Below, piece after piece: positions 17,624 to 26,645 of a DNA stretch of 64,000 nucleotides. The stretch comes from Winogradskyella sp. UBA3174 (lineage in GTDB: Bacteria; Bacteroidota; Bacteroidia; Flavobacteriales; Flavobacteriaceae): contig NZ_DEXW01000043.1 in NCBI RefSeq assembly GCF_002364335.1, forward strand, positions 19,290-83,289. The letters run 5' to 3'. Each line of letters opens with the position of its first letter. The first letter of the stretch is position 1. The notes beneath the pieces were generated by a model. It had not been told where the DNA came from, ran no database searches, and saw only the letters and a list, made by a program, of their open reading frames with translations. The translations under genes and the position numbers were made by a program.

Positions 17624-20600
17624 ATGCTAGTACTAAAGAAACAATTCATCATCGTTTTTCTTATGTTTTCATTACTTGGTATTGCTCAGAAATCAGCAGT
17701 TTACACCAGTGATTTACAAGACTATCAGAAAGCATTAACCTTATACAATAACAAGCAGTATAAAGCAGCGCAGTCGTTATTTGACGATATTAAATATAAC
17801 ACGGAAGATGTTACAATTAAGTCAGATTGCGCCTATTATATCGCTAATTGTGCAGTACGTTTAAATCAGAATAATGCAGATGATTTAATCGCTGATTTTG
17901 TAGAAGATTATCCTACAAGCACCAAACGAAATACAGCCTATTTAGATGTTGCCGACTATTATTTTGAAAATGGTAAATATAGTTACGCGCGCAAATGGTA
18001 TCAGAAAGTTGATGAGCTGAGTATAGCACGTTCTGAACGCGATCGCTATAATTTTAATTATGGGTACAGTTTGTATTCTACAAAAAGTGAAAAGCAAGCT
18101 ACTAAATACTTAAACCGTGTTCTAAGTTCTAAGGAATACGGTTCGCAAGCCAAATACTATATTGGTTTTATGGCTTATGAGGGTGATGATTACGATAAAG
18201 CTAATGAGTATTTTGAACAAGTTAGCGATAACGAAAAGTATAAAGAGAAGTTATCGTATTACCAGGCTGATTTAAATTTTAAACTAGGAAAATTTGAAAA
18301 GGCTATAGAGCTCGCAGAAGAACAGTTGCCAAAGGCTAGAGGAGTTGAAGAATCTGAACTCTCTAAAATCATTGGTGAGAGTTATTTTAACCTTCAGAAA
18401 TATGCAGAAGCTATTCCTTATCTAAAAGCTTACAAAGGAAAGAAAGGGAAGTGGAATAACACTGATTACTATCAATTGGGTTATGCGCATTACAAGCAAA
18501 ACGGTTTTGAAGCTGCCATTTCTGAATTCAATAAAATTATAGATGGTAATAATTCTGTGGCACAAAATGCCTATTATCATTTGGGAGAAAGCTATATCAA
18601 TTTAGATAAAAAACAAGAAGCTTTAAATGCGTTTAGGAATGCGTCTCAGATGGATTACGATTTGAAAATTCAAGAAGATGCATGGCTAAATTATGCTAAG
18701 ATTAGTTATGAAATTGGTAATCCGTACCAATCTGTACCACAAGTATTGGCTGGTTATTTAGATAAATATCCTGAAACAAGTTACAGAGAAGAGGTAGAAA
18801 CCTTATTAATAGATTCTTATATTACGTCTAAAAATTATAAAGAAGCTTTAGTGCTTTTAGAAGGAAAGAACAGTTTTGAAAATAAAGTAGCCTATCAGAA
18901 AGTTGCTTTTTTTAGAGGAGTTGAATTGTATAATGAAACGAAGTATAACGATGCTTTAGATTTGTTTAACAGTTCCCTTAAAGAACCAAGAGACCCTATT
19001 TTTGTAGCTAAGGCAACGTTTTGGAAAGCAGAAACTGAATATAATTTATCAAATTATAATGATGCTTTAATTGGCTTTAAGCAGTTTAATGGGTTGTCAG
19101 AAGCTTCAAGTTTACCAGAGAATGAGAATCTAAATTATAATTTAGCTTACACTTATTTTAAGTTGAAAGATTATGCAAGTGCCTCAACTTATTTTGAAAA
19201 ATTTATAGACAAGAATTCGGATGATAGATTGCGTAGAAATGACGCATATTTAAGATTAGCAGATGGTTTTTTTGTGTCTAGCAACTATCAAAGTGCTATA
19301 AATGCTTATAATAAAGCAATTCAACTCAATGAAATTGAAACCGACTATGCAGCATTTCAAAGAGCAATGAGTCAAGGGTATTTGGGGAAAGGTTCAGCTA
19401 AAATATCAGAACTAAATACATTTATTGAAGGTTATCCTAAATCGGCTTTGCGAGACGATGCAATGTATGAGTTGGCAAACTTGTATGTAAAGTCTAATGA
19501 TACAGATAAAGCAATGCAGATGTACGACCGATTAAATTCCGAACACAGTCGCAGTGCATTCACATCTAAATCACTCTTGCGCCAAGGTTTGGTGTATTAC
19601 AATGGTAATGATAATGAGCGTGCTTTAACTAAATTTAAAAAAGTAGCTAAAGATTTTCCAGGTTCTGGTGAAGCTGTACAATCCGTCTCTACAGCACGTT
19701 TAATTTATATAGATTTAGGTCGTGTAGACGATTATGCGGCTTGGGTAAGAACATTAGATTATGTTGAGGTTACAGATGTAGAATTAGATAACACAACGTA
19801 TTTAGCAGCAGAGAAACCCTATTTAGATAACGATACAGACAAAGCTATCCGTCAGTTTAATAAATATCTCAATCAATTCCCAAATGGTATTCATGCTTTA
19901 AAATCGCATTTCTATTTGGCACAGATGTATTATAAAAAAGACTTATTTGATAATGCGCAACCGCATTATAAATATGTTGTAGATGGGTCTAAAAGTGAAT
20001 ATACAGAACAGGCAACAGTTAAGTTGTGTGAGATTTATTTAACCAATTCAAATTGGTCTAAAGCCATACCAGCTTTAGAAAAGCTAGAAGCTGAAGCTGA
20101 TTATCCTCAAAATGTATTGTATGCAGAATCTAATTTAATGAATGCTTTTTATCAAACGGAAGATTATAATAAAGCAGAAGGGTATGCTGAGAAAGTTTTA
20201 GCCAATTCAAACTTAGACAATAAGGTGAAAAGTGATGCACAATTAATTATTGCACGTTCAGCGATTAAAACAGGAAATGAAACCAAAGCAAAATCCGCTT
20301 ATGCTGTTGTTGAGAAAATAGCAACTGGCAGTTTGGCAGCAGAAGCCTTATTCTACAATGCTTATTTTAAAAATAAAGATGGCAAATACAAAGCTTCAAA
20401 TAGTACGATTCAGAAATTAGCAAAAGATTATAGCAGTTATAAATACTACAGTGCAAAAGGACTCGTTGTTATGGCAAAGAATTTTTATGCTTTGGGTGAC
20501 GCGTTTCAAGCCACATATATTCTAGAAAGTGTTATTTCCAATTTCCCAGGTTTTGATGATGTTGTAACAGAAGCTAAAACAGAATTAAATAAAATTAAAG

Positions 20601-20647
20601 CTGAAGAAGCTAAAACAAATTCATCAATCGAAACTGACGATAACTAG
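17624..20647 (+). CDS. Large exported tetratricopeptide-repeat protein
   Basis: This protein of 1007 residues has a signal peptide (LKKQFIIVFLMFSLLGIAQKS). The rest is almost entirely TPR-like helix pairs: repeated A-x-x-x-Y/F and G-x-Y-x-x-A units such as YYQLGYAHYKQNGFEAAISE, FRNASQMDYDL, YELANLYVKSNDTDKAMQMY and FYLAQMYYKKDLFDNAQPHY. It should be a periplasmic superhelical scaffold. The next gene, 60 bases later on the same strand, encodes an outer-membrane beta-barrel protein, and such pairing is common in Bacteroidota. A role in outer-membrane or envelope complex assembly is plausible but not shown by sequence. Confidence 0.8.
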   Translation: MLVLKKQFIIVFLMFSLLGIAQKSAVYTSDLQDYQKALTLYNNKQYKAAQSLFDDIKYNTEDVTIKSDCAYYIANCAVRLNQNNADDLIADFVEDYPTSTKRNTAYLDVADYYFENGKYSYARKWYQKVDELSIARSERDRYNFNYGYSLYSTKSEKQATKYLNRVLSSKEYGSQAKYYIGFMAYEGDDYDKANEYFEQVSDNEKYKEKLSYYQADLNFKLGKFEKAIELAEEQLPKARGVEESELSKIIGESYFNLQKYAEAIPYLKAYKGKKGKWNNTDYYQLGYAHYKQNGFEAAISEFNKIIDGNNSVAQNAYYHLGESYINLDKKQEALNAFRNASQMDYDLKIQEDAWLNYAKISYEIGNPYQSVPQVLAGYLDKYPETSYREEVETLLIDSYITSKNYKEALVLLEGKNSFENKVAYQKVAFFRGVELYNETKYNDALDLFNSSLKEPRDPIFVAKATFWKAETEYNLSNYNDALIGFKQFNGLSEASSLPENENLNYNLAYTYFKLKDYASASTYFEKFIDKNSDDRLRRNDAYLRLADGFFVSSNYQSAINAYNKAIQLNEIETDYAAFQRAMSQGYLGKGSAKISELNTFIEGYPKSALRDDAMYELANLYVKSNDTDKAMQMYDRLNSEHSRSAFTSKSLLRQGLVYYNGNDNERALTKFKKVAKDFPGSGEAVQSVSTARLIYIDLGRVDDYAAWVRTLDYVEVTDVELDNTTYLAAEKPYLDNDTDKAIRQFNKYLNQFPNGIHALKSHFYLAQMYYKKDLFDNAQPHYKYVVDGSKSEYTEQATVKLCEIYLTNSNWSKAIPALEKLEAEADYPQNVLYAESNLMNAFYQTEDYNKAEGYAEKVLANSNLDNKVKSDAQLIIARSAIKTGNETKAKSAYAVVEKIATGSLAAEALFYNAYFKNKDGKYKASNSTIQKLAKDYSSYKYYSAKGLVVMAKNFYALGDAFQATYILESVISNFPGFDDVVTEAKTELNKIKAEEAKTNSSIETDDN

Positions 20648-20707
20648 AATCTCTTTAAAAAAAGAATCTAATAAATTGTCTAAATATTTTTAATCAAAAT
20701 ATTACTT

Positions 20708-22435
20708 ATGAAAATCAAATTTCTAATTTTTATAATCACCATATCAAGTTCTTTCTTTTTTGTGAATGCACAAGAGCGCACAAAAGATACTATCGATGAC
20801 CAAGTGGTAAATGTTATAAAACCATATACTCCTATAATTTCAGATGCCTTTAAAATAAAGGATACACCAAAATTGTCTGATTCTAATTCGGCTAAGAAGA
20901 AGGCAGTTAAGTATAATATCTTTTCAATACCTGTGGCATCAACATTTACGCCTGCAAAAGGAAAAGCAGCTACTGTAGATAAAGCAAAAACGGTTAAATT
21001 ATATGACAACTATGCGTCATTAGGCTTTGGTAGTTATACAACAATTTTAGGTGAAGTTTATCTCAACCATGAGTTAAGTAGTAATGAAAATGTAGGTGGT
21101 TATTTTAGTCATCATTCTTCTGCTGGTGGAATTGAAGGTTTATTGCTAGATGACGATTTTACAAAAACAAGCTTAAATGCACATTACTCTCAAAAGCTAA
21201 GAGATTTTTCATGGAAAGTAGATGCAGGTTTCGATTTGCAAACTTATAACTGGTATGGGCTTCCTCAAAATTTCTTTGGACAAGCAGAGGCAGATATGAT
21301 CGATCCTGGTCATTCTTTTACTAGTTTTAATGTAGGTGGGAAGCTAAGGTTTGAAGATGCTATAATAAAAGACGGTAGTGTTAGATTTAGACGTTTCGGA
21401 GACAACCAAGATTCTGGAGAAAACAGATTTATAGCAAAGGCTAATTTTGATATTCCTATCCGAGATGAGTCCATAAATACTGAAATTTTAATTGATTATA
21501 TAGGTGGCAGTTTTGATAAAAATTTTAATGATGTAGGTGAAATTAATTACGGCAATGTCATCTTCGGTTTGGCACCTAGCTATCAATTAAAACAAGATGA
21601 CTTAACAGTAGATTTAGGCTTAAAGTTAGTCTACCTTAATGATACCGAGTTAGGCGATAATAAATTTTTTATCTATCCTAATATAGAAGCATCTTACCGT
21701 TTAGTAGATGAAATTTTAATTGCTTATGGTGGTGTTAAGGGAGATTTAATTCAGAATTCATATTATGATTTTGTTAATGAAAATCCATTTGTATCTCCAA
21801 CATTATTTATTGCTCCAACAGATCAAACTTATAGAGGATTTTTAGGATTAAAGGGAAAGCTTTCTAATAATGTAAGTTATAACGTTAAAGGAAATTACTA
21901 CGCTGAACAAGGTAAAGCATTATTTAAAGCTAATGATGCGCAAACTTTTGCAACAGAAGATTATCAATTCGGTAATTCATTTGGTGTGGTTTACGATGAT
22001 GTTACTACGTTTTCAGTAGCAGGTGAGTTAAACATAGATATTAATAGGAATTTTACTTTAGGAATTAAAGGAGAGTATTTTAATTACTCAACAGATACGC
22101 AGGCAGAAGCTTGGAATTTACCAGATGTTACAGGTTCTGTATTTTTAGATTTTCAAATTTCAGAGAAATGGTATGCTGGTGCTAGTGCCTTTTATGTTGG
22201 TGAACGTAAAGATCAGCAATTGTTAGTTGGTGCTTTGGTTTTTCCAGATCCAACACCTATAACGTTAGATAGTTATTTTGATGCTAATGCGCATCTGGGT
22301 TACAAAATAAATGATAAAATTTCTGCTTTTGCTAAGGTTAATAATATAGCCAACCAAGATTATGATCGGTTTTTAAACTTCCAAGTACAAGGTATTCAGT
22401 TTTTAGCAGGTGCTACGTATCAGTTTGATTTTTAA
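20708..22435 (+). CDS. Outer-membrane beta-barrel protein, TonB-dependent-receptor-like
   Basis: This protein of 575 residues has a signal peptide ending FFFVNAQERTKDTIDD. A short N-terminal stretch (VVNVIKPYTPIISDAFKIKD) resembles what precedes some receptor-like barrels, but I see no plug domain. The rest alternates polar and aromatic residues in beta strands, with late segments NDKISAFAKVNNIANQDYDR and the C-terminal GATYQFDF, which ends in the Phe typical of outer-membrane insertion. Lack of a plug and the short length argue against active TonB transport. Its partner is probably the TPR protein just upstream, as the two genes are in tandem. Confidence 0.75.
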   Translation: MKIKFLIFIITISSSFFFVNAQERTKDTIDDQVVNVIKPYTPIISDAFKIKDTPKLSDSNSAKKKAVKYNIFSIPVASTFTPAKGKAATVDKAKTVKLYDNYASLGFGSYTTILGEVYLNHELSSNENVGGYFSHHSSAGGIEGLLLDDDFTKTSLNAHYSQKLRDFSWKVDAGFDLQTYNWYGLPQNFFGQAEADMIDPGHSFTSFNVGGKLRFEDAIIKDGSVRFRRFGDNQDSGENRFIAKANFDIPIRDESINTEILIDYIGGSFDKNFNDVGEINYGNVIFGLAPSYQLKQDDLTVDLGLKLVYLNDTELGDNKFFIYPNIEASYRLVDEILIAYGGVKGDLIQNSYYDFVNENPFVSPTLFIAPTDQTYRGFLGLKGKLSNNVSYNVKGNYYAEQGKALFKANDAQTFATEDYQFGNSFGVVYDDVTTFSVAGELNIDINRNFTLGIKGEYFNYSTDTQAEAWNLPDVTGSVFLDFQISEKWYAGASAFYVGERKDQQLLVGALVFPDPTPITLDSYFDANAHLGYKINDKISAFAKVNNIANQDYDRFLNFQVQGIQFLAGATYQFDF

Positions 22436-22498
22436 TTCCTGCGAAAGCAGGAATCTCTTTTCTCTTTTTTTATTTAATGCGGAATCAATTTGAGATTC
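22435..22498. repeat. REP-like palindromic element with GAAA tetraloop
   Basis: ATTCCTGC (22435-22442) and GCAGGAAT (22447-22454) form a perfect 8-bp stem closed by GAAA. A second pairing, GAATCTC (22451-22457) with GAGATTC (22492-22498), would compete with it. The element starts at the last bases of the barrel gene's stop codon and fills most of the 88-base gap to the convergent methyltransferase gene. A degraded relative with the same core lies at 45087. It may act as a terminator for both genes, but there is no clean U-tract. Confidence 0.65.
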
Positions 22499-22523
22499 TG
22501 AATCAAGTTGAGGATAACAAATT

Positions 22524-23219
22524 TTATGACAGTTTAGCCAAATAATCAAAATGCGCACCATCCATAACTTTCTCGCATTGTAAACCGACAGTTAAACAAG
22601 CGGTTTTTAAAGTTTCAAAATCGAGGTAGAGCCACTTCATTGGTATTTCTTTTTCGCCTTTGTAGCTGAGGTAATAATCGAGTTCACCAGAATAACCACT
22701 ATTAATATCTAACCACATACCACCATCGTCATCTTGGTACATGTATGAAATATCTGAAGAGTCAATTAGTAGTTGTCCATTAGGTTTTAAAAGTGACTTT
22801 AAATGCTTCAAATAGTTAGAAACCTGAGTTAATTCTTGAAAAATCCCTGTGCCATTCATTAAAAGTAAAATAGTGTCAAAGGTTTCGGTCTCTTCTAAAA
22901 GGGGTTTTAATTCAACATTTAAGACACCACGTTTTTTGGAAACTTCAACAGCTCCTTTAGAACTATCTATAGCTTTTACCTTAAAGCCTTTTTCTTGTAA
23001 CCAAAGCGAGTGATTACCTGCGCCACAACCAACATCTAAAATAGATTCTTTAGCTAATTGCAATGCTTTTTGCTCAAGCTTTGGCATTTCATCATACCCT
23101 CTAAATAAATAGGGAAGTGGTAAGGTGTCTTCATCCGAAATATTGGTAGCAGTGATGAGGTCTTCAGAATAATGTCCTGATTGGTAATCTAATAATGCTT
23201 TCCCGAAAAGGTCTTTCAT
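22524..23219 (-). CDS. Class I SAM-dependent methyltransferase
   Basis: This protein of 231 residues has motif I ILDVGCGAGNHSLWLQEKGF near residue 65, the acidic loop KVKAIDSSKGAVEVSKKRG, FDTILLLMNGTGIF, and LKPNGQLLIDSSDISYMY. This is a small-molecule methyltransferase of the methyltransferase 11/25 type. It lies alone on the minus strand, convergent with the barrel gene and divergent from the Cys-cluster protein gene, with 53 bases between the two starts. Substrate unknown; nothing nearby indicates a pathway. Confidence 0.75.
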   Translation of the reverse strand: MKDLFGKALLDYQSGHYSEDLITATNISDEDTLPLPYLFRGYDEMPKLEQKALQLAKESILDVGCGAGNHSLWLQEKGFKVKAIDSSKGAVEVSKKRGVLNVELKPLLEETETFDTILLLMNGTGIFQELTQVSNYLKHLKSLLKPNGQLLIDSSDISYMYQDDDGGMWLDINSGYSGELDYYLSYKGEKEIPMKWLYLDFETLKTACLTVGLQCEKVMDGAHFDYLAKLS

Positions 23220-23272
23220 GTTTTGATATTAATTGAGTAGTAACCTAATACAATTTTTATTAATTTTACTTT

Positions 23273-23767
23273 ATGCAAAATCAAATTAATAATATTTCAA
23301 AGCTCGCCAAAGATAAGCATAAGGAAAACAAAAGCTTTTTTACTAAACTTAAAAAAAAGCCACCAAAGCAATTAGATTATTTAATGCAAGAGTTGCATGA
23401 AGAAGAATTTAAGCGCACAGATTGTTTAGAGTGTGCAAACTGCTGTAAAACGACTGGGCCTTTGTTTACAGATAAAGATATTCAGCGGATTGCAAAGCAT
23501 TTTAAAATGAAAGCGCAGCAGTTTATAGAAACGTATTTGCATTTAGATGAAGAAAATGATTATGTACTAAAATCTGTGCCGTGCACGTTTTTAGGTAATG
23601 ATAATTATTGTTCTATTTACGATGTACGACCAAAGGCTTGTAGTGAGTTTCCGCATACAAATAGAAAGAAGTTTCAGCAAATTTCTAATTTAACCATGAA
23701 GAATGTAGCTATTTGTCCTGCAGCTTATAATATTGTTGAAGAAATGAAAAAGAGAATTCAATTGTAA
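23273..23767 (+). CDS. YkgJ-family cysteine-cluster protein
   Basis: This protein of 164 residues carries the CxxCxxCC-type cluster DCLECANCCKTTGPLF near residue 49, then VPCTFLGNDNYCSIYDVRPKAC and FPHTN. This is the Fe/Zn-binding signature of the YkgJ family. The N-terminus is lysine-rich and has no signal peptide, so the protein is cytoplasmic. The family is widespread, and its biochemical role is unclear. The next gene starts 52 bases after this stop, or closer if its upstream ATG is used, so the two could be co-transcribed. Confidence 0.85.
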   Translation: MQNQINNISKLAKDKHKENKSFFTKLKKKPPKQLDYLMQELHEEEFKRTDCLECANCCKTTGPLFTDKDIQRIAKHFKMKAQQFIETYLHLDEENDYVLKSVPCTFLGNDNYCSIYDVRPKACSEFPHTNRKKFQQISNLTMKNVAICPAAYNIVEEMKKRIQL

Positions 23768-23819
23768 TTATGCTATGTTCGGAATAATTTTTGATACTAA
23801 ATTATATAAAAAAACAGTT

Positions 23820-24716
23820 ATGAAAAACGTCATGCTTGTTCTATTTACATTGTTGATTTCAGTTGTGAGTTATGCTCAGGAGTGGATGACTTCATTACCT
23901 ATTGCTCAAGATTTGGCTTTGGTTCAAAATAAAATGGTACTTATGGTATGGCAAGAAACTACAAAATATCCGTATCCAGTATCTGTAAATGACGATAAGG
24001 GTAATACCATAATTATTAAAAATTTATTTGAAAATGAATATATAAGTCCTCTCATTTGGAAACATTTTGTGCCTGTTATTGTAAGTGAAGATAGGTATGG
24101 TGAAATGTATGACAAAATAAAAGGAAGACGACCAGTTAATTATATCGATAAATTTAATGATGATTCTATTAAAATTATGGATGTAAATGGTAATATTTTA
24201 AATAGGTCAATAGTTTATACAAATTTTATTAATATAACAGAGCTTATTGAGAATTATGCTTTAAATACAGTGTTAGTTACACCAGAGTTAACAGGTTATA
24301 GAAAGGAAAAGAATTTTTATTCGGCATTTTATTTGGCTTCAAAATATATGGATTTAGCGCTTTATTCTAGATCTAAAGTAAGATCTAAAGTAATTGGTTT
24401 AGGTAATATTTATATAAACGAGGCTAAGGGTTTTCTAAAAGATGAAAAAGAAGAAGACTTGCCTAAGTTAAGTCAGAGATTAGAATTGTTAGAACTACAC
24501 CAATATTTAATTTATAATAAACCAAAAAAGGTGATTAGGCAACTAAAGCGCATGGAAAAAGACTCTATTATAGATGTTAATAGGCCTTATATTAATTTTT
24601 TGTATTTCACTGCATATGCATTACTAAAAGATAGGGAGAACATGAATGCATTTAAATCTAAAGTTTCTTCTGTAAATTTGAATAAAGCACAATGGATTAT
24701 TAATCTTAATGATTAA
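23820..24716 (+). CDS. Exported protein, thioredoxin-fold-like without CxxC
   Basis: An upstream ATG at 23775 is in frame, but the ATG at 23820 gives a clean signal peptide, MKNVMLVLFTLLISVVSYAQ. I choose the latter, giving 298 residues. The mature part begins EWMTSLPIAQDLALVQNKMV and VLMVWQETT, resembling the opening of periplasmic thioredoxin-like proteins that act on a captured substrate, but no CxxC is present. The C-terminal half is helical (KAQWIINLND at the end). I do not recognise a defined family. Redox catalysis is unlikely without cysteines. Confidence 0.65.
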   Translation: MKNVMLVLFTLLISVVSYAQEWMTSLPIAQDLALVQNKMVLMVWQETTKYPYPVSVNDDKGNTIIIKNLFENEYISPLIWKHFVPVIVSEDRYGEMYDKIKGRRPVNYIDKFNDDSIKIMDVNGNILNRSIVYTNFINITELIENYALNTVLVTPELTGYRKEKNFYSAFYLASKYMDLALYSRSKVRSKVIGLGNIYINEAKGFLKDEKEEDLPKLSQRLELLELHQYLIYNKPKKVIRQLKRMEKDSIIDVNRPYINFLYFTAYALLKDRENMNAFKSKVSSVNLNKAQWIINLND

Positions 24717-24729
24717 GAAAAGTTAGCTT

Positions 24730-24939
24730 ATGAAAAAAGTAATTTTATTTTCAATGATAATGACGGCTGTAAGTTGTTCTTTTGATGATGAGAATGTTAT
24801 ACCTAGATTTATTATATGGTCAATGGTATAGCGTAGATTTATGTCAAGAACAAAAATAGTTTGTTACTTAATTCATAATAATACTTATGAGGTCAATGGT
24901 AATAACATTATTACCATTTTTGGAGAATACGAACATTAG
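24730..24939 (+). pseudogene. Decayed small lipoprotein (lipocalin-like)
   Basis: An ATG at 24730 begins a lipoprotein signal, MKKVILFSMIMTAVSCSFDD, with a lipobox Cys, but the frame stops at 24829-24831. Another frame then reads LLYGQWYSVDLCQEQ (from about 24811), and a third reads LIHNNTYEVNGNNIITIFGE and ends EYEH with TAG at 24937. Put together, these look like one short lipoprotein of the L-x-G-x-W lipocalin-like type broken by at least two frameshifts. It ends two bases before the sterol-desaturase gene. The family assignment is tentative; the broken state is clear. Confidence 0.65.
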
Positions 24940-24941
24940 AT

Positions 24942-25784
24942 ATGGAAACAATTATTAATTATTTTGAAACCATTCCTTCATCACACAGAAGTTTAATTCT
25001 TGTTGGTGGACTTACATTTTTTTTGCTCTTAGAAAGTGGTTTACCTTTATTTAAGTTTAAGTATATAAAATGGAAGCACGCTTTACCTAATTTGTTTTTT
25101 ACACTAACTACGATAGTTATCAATTTTACATTGGCTTTTTTACTTTTAGGTACTGCAGATTGGGTAAATGTAAATAATTTTGGTGTTATAAATTGGTTGC
25201 CAACAATGCCTTTATGGCTCTATGCTTTATTGGGTGTGCTGTTATTAGATTTCTTTGGTGCCTATTTAGCGCATTATGTAGAGCATAAAGTAAAACCACT
25301 TTGGATGGTGCATTTGGTCCATCACACAGATCATAATGTAGATACCACAACAGCAAATAGACATCATCCTATCGAGAGTTTAATAAGATTTTCGTTTACA
25401 CTTCTTGGTGTATTTGTTATAGGTACACCAATAGCATTGGTAATGTTATACCAAGCCATATCATTAATATTTACACAATTCACACACGCGAATATTAAAA
25501 TGCCAAAAGGCTTAGATAAAGCTTTAAGTTATTTTATTGTATCACCAGATATGCATAAAATTCATCACCATTACAGATTACCCTATACAGATTCTAATTT
25601 CGGAAACATATTTAGTATTTGGGATCGTATGTTTGGGACTTATATGTATATGAATCGTGAGGATTTGGTTTATGGTGTTGATGTTTTTCCAGATGAAGAA
25701 AAGAATAGTAGCATTAAAGAATTACTTAAGCAACCTTTTCAGAATTATGAAAAACCAACATTTTCTTCTAATATTGAAAGTTAG
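24942..25784 (+). CDS. Sterol desaturase / fatty acid hydroxylase superfamily protein
   Basis: This integral membrane protein of 280 residues has several hydrophobic segments and the three His clusters of the di-iron hydroxylase family: HYVEHKVKPLWMVHLVHHTDH (around residues 110-130, holding the HxxxH and HxxHH boxes), NRHHPIE, and PDMHKIHHHY near residue 205. WDRMFGTYMYM is also conserved. Such enzymes use O2 to hydroxylate or desaturate lipids, here possibly a carotenoid, hopanoid or ornithine-lipid-type substrate. The gene is flanked on both sides by decaying genes (24730-24939 and 25831-26093) but is itself intact. Confidence 0.85.
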   Translation: METIINYFETIPSSHRSLILVGGLTFFLLLESGLPLFKFKYIKWKHALPNLFFTLTTIVINFTLAFLLLGTADWVNVNNFGVINWLPTMPLWLYALLGVLLLDFFGAYLAHYVEHKVKPLWMVHLVHHTDHNVDTTTANRHHPIESLIRFSFTLLGVFVIGTPIALVMLYQAISLIFTQFTHANIKMPKGLDKALSYFIVSPDMHKIHHHYRLPYTDSNFGNIFSIWDRMFGTYMYMNREDLVYGVDVFPDEEKNSSIKELLKQPFQNYEKPTFSSNIES

Positions 25785-25830
25785 ACTTATTGTTTTATTA
25801 GCTATAATATTAATGAGTTAATACAAATGT

Positions 25831-26093
25831 ACACCATTAGGCTTTTTAGGCCACAGAGGTTTACTGCTATAAATTATCAGTCCCTATTTTAAACTCTTAA
25901 CGTCAGAGATTATTAATAATTACCATGATGACGGTTTTAAAATTATTACATGGATGGTGAATCTGAACAAAATATGAGACGTTTGTTGCGTTGGGCAATA
26001 GAAGGCATTATTACAGACTACTCAGGTAAATTAAATAAATCAGAAGAAATTAAGTTTTCAACAATCTTATTAACAATTAAGTCGTTCCTCTAA
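25831..26093 (+). pseudogene. Remnant of a glycerophosphodiester phosphodiesterase gene
   Basis: Pieces of GDPD can be read in order. PLGFLGHRGLL (25834-25869) holds the family's N-terminal Gly-His-Arg-Gly motif. SPYFKLLTSEIINNYHDDGF, continuing to IITWMVN, runs 25879-25962, and after a -1 shift SEQNMRRLLRWAIEGIITDY continues to a stop at 26091-26093. The last two parts match the family's C-terminal W-x-V-N and GIITDYP strands. The middle of the enzyme, roughly 200 residues including the metal-site acids, is missing. This explains most of the 429-base space between 25784 and 26214. The remaining bases show nothing I can name. Confidence 0.75.
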
Positions 26094-26213
26094 TTTTTAT
26101 GTAGTTGATAGGTTTTCTTATTTGATTCAGTCAAATCCACTTATGTTTATTTCGGATTAATTAATTACTGTTGCGGAAATAACTAAACGTTTAACCTAAT
26201 AATAACCGCTACA

Positions 26214-26645
26214 TTGAAAAATTTGTTACGTATTTGCCTAGTAGTTATTCTTGTATTTTTATTGAGTTTTACACTCAACGCACAAGAGCATTATGCAAAA
26301 CTCGAAAAGAATAGAAATATTCAAGCTAAAGGCTTAATTCACGAGCTAAATAAAACACGCGATACACTTACACTTAGAAGCGATAAAAAAATCAACTACC
26401 TCTATTCTATCAATCAAGAATATGGAAGAGAATTTGATTTTTATATAGATACTACCTATTATAGGCTTCCACTTAACAAGCTAACTAAAGGTAAACATGT
26501 ATTAGTTGCTGTTCAATCACCTAAACGTATAATCTTTGTGGTTAGGGTTTTAAAAGATATTCCAAAAGAAAAGCCAGCAGAAGTAGCAAAAGAAGAAATT
26601 GTAGCAATAGAAACGGTTAAAGTGGTTGCTATAGGGAATAATTAA
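26214..26645 (+). CDS. Small exported protein of unknown function
   Basis: This protein of 143 residues begins at TTG 26214 with the signal peptide MKNLLRICLVVILVFLLSFT followed by LNAQEHY. The mature part has an SDKKINYLYSINQEYGREFD region and a VAVQSPKRIIFVVRVLKD strand, then a Glu/Lys-rich tail. I do not recognise a family. The last four bases overlap the end of the convergent NamZ gene. It is the first intact gene after the GDPD remnant, and the AT-rich gap before it may hold its promoter. Confidence 0.6.
   Translation: MKNLLRICLVVILVFLLSFTLNAQEHYAKLEKNRNIQAKGLIHELNKTRDTLTLRSDKKINYLYSINQEYGREFDFYIDTTYYRLPLNKLTKGKHVLVAVQSPKRIIFVVRVLKDIPKEKPAEVAKEEIVAIETVKVVAIGNN

Noticed and set aside
20680..21009. 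109-codon frame on the minus strand over the start of the barrel gene
   Set aside because: It is antisense to a signal peptide and conserved start region; no start context or family match.
23775..23819. ATG 23775 as the start of the exported protein at 23820
   Set aside because: It adds 15 residues before a perfect signal peptide; the second ATG gives the normal exported form.
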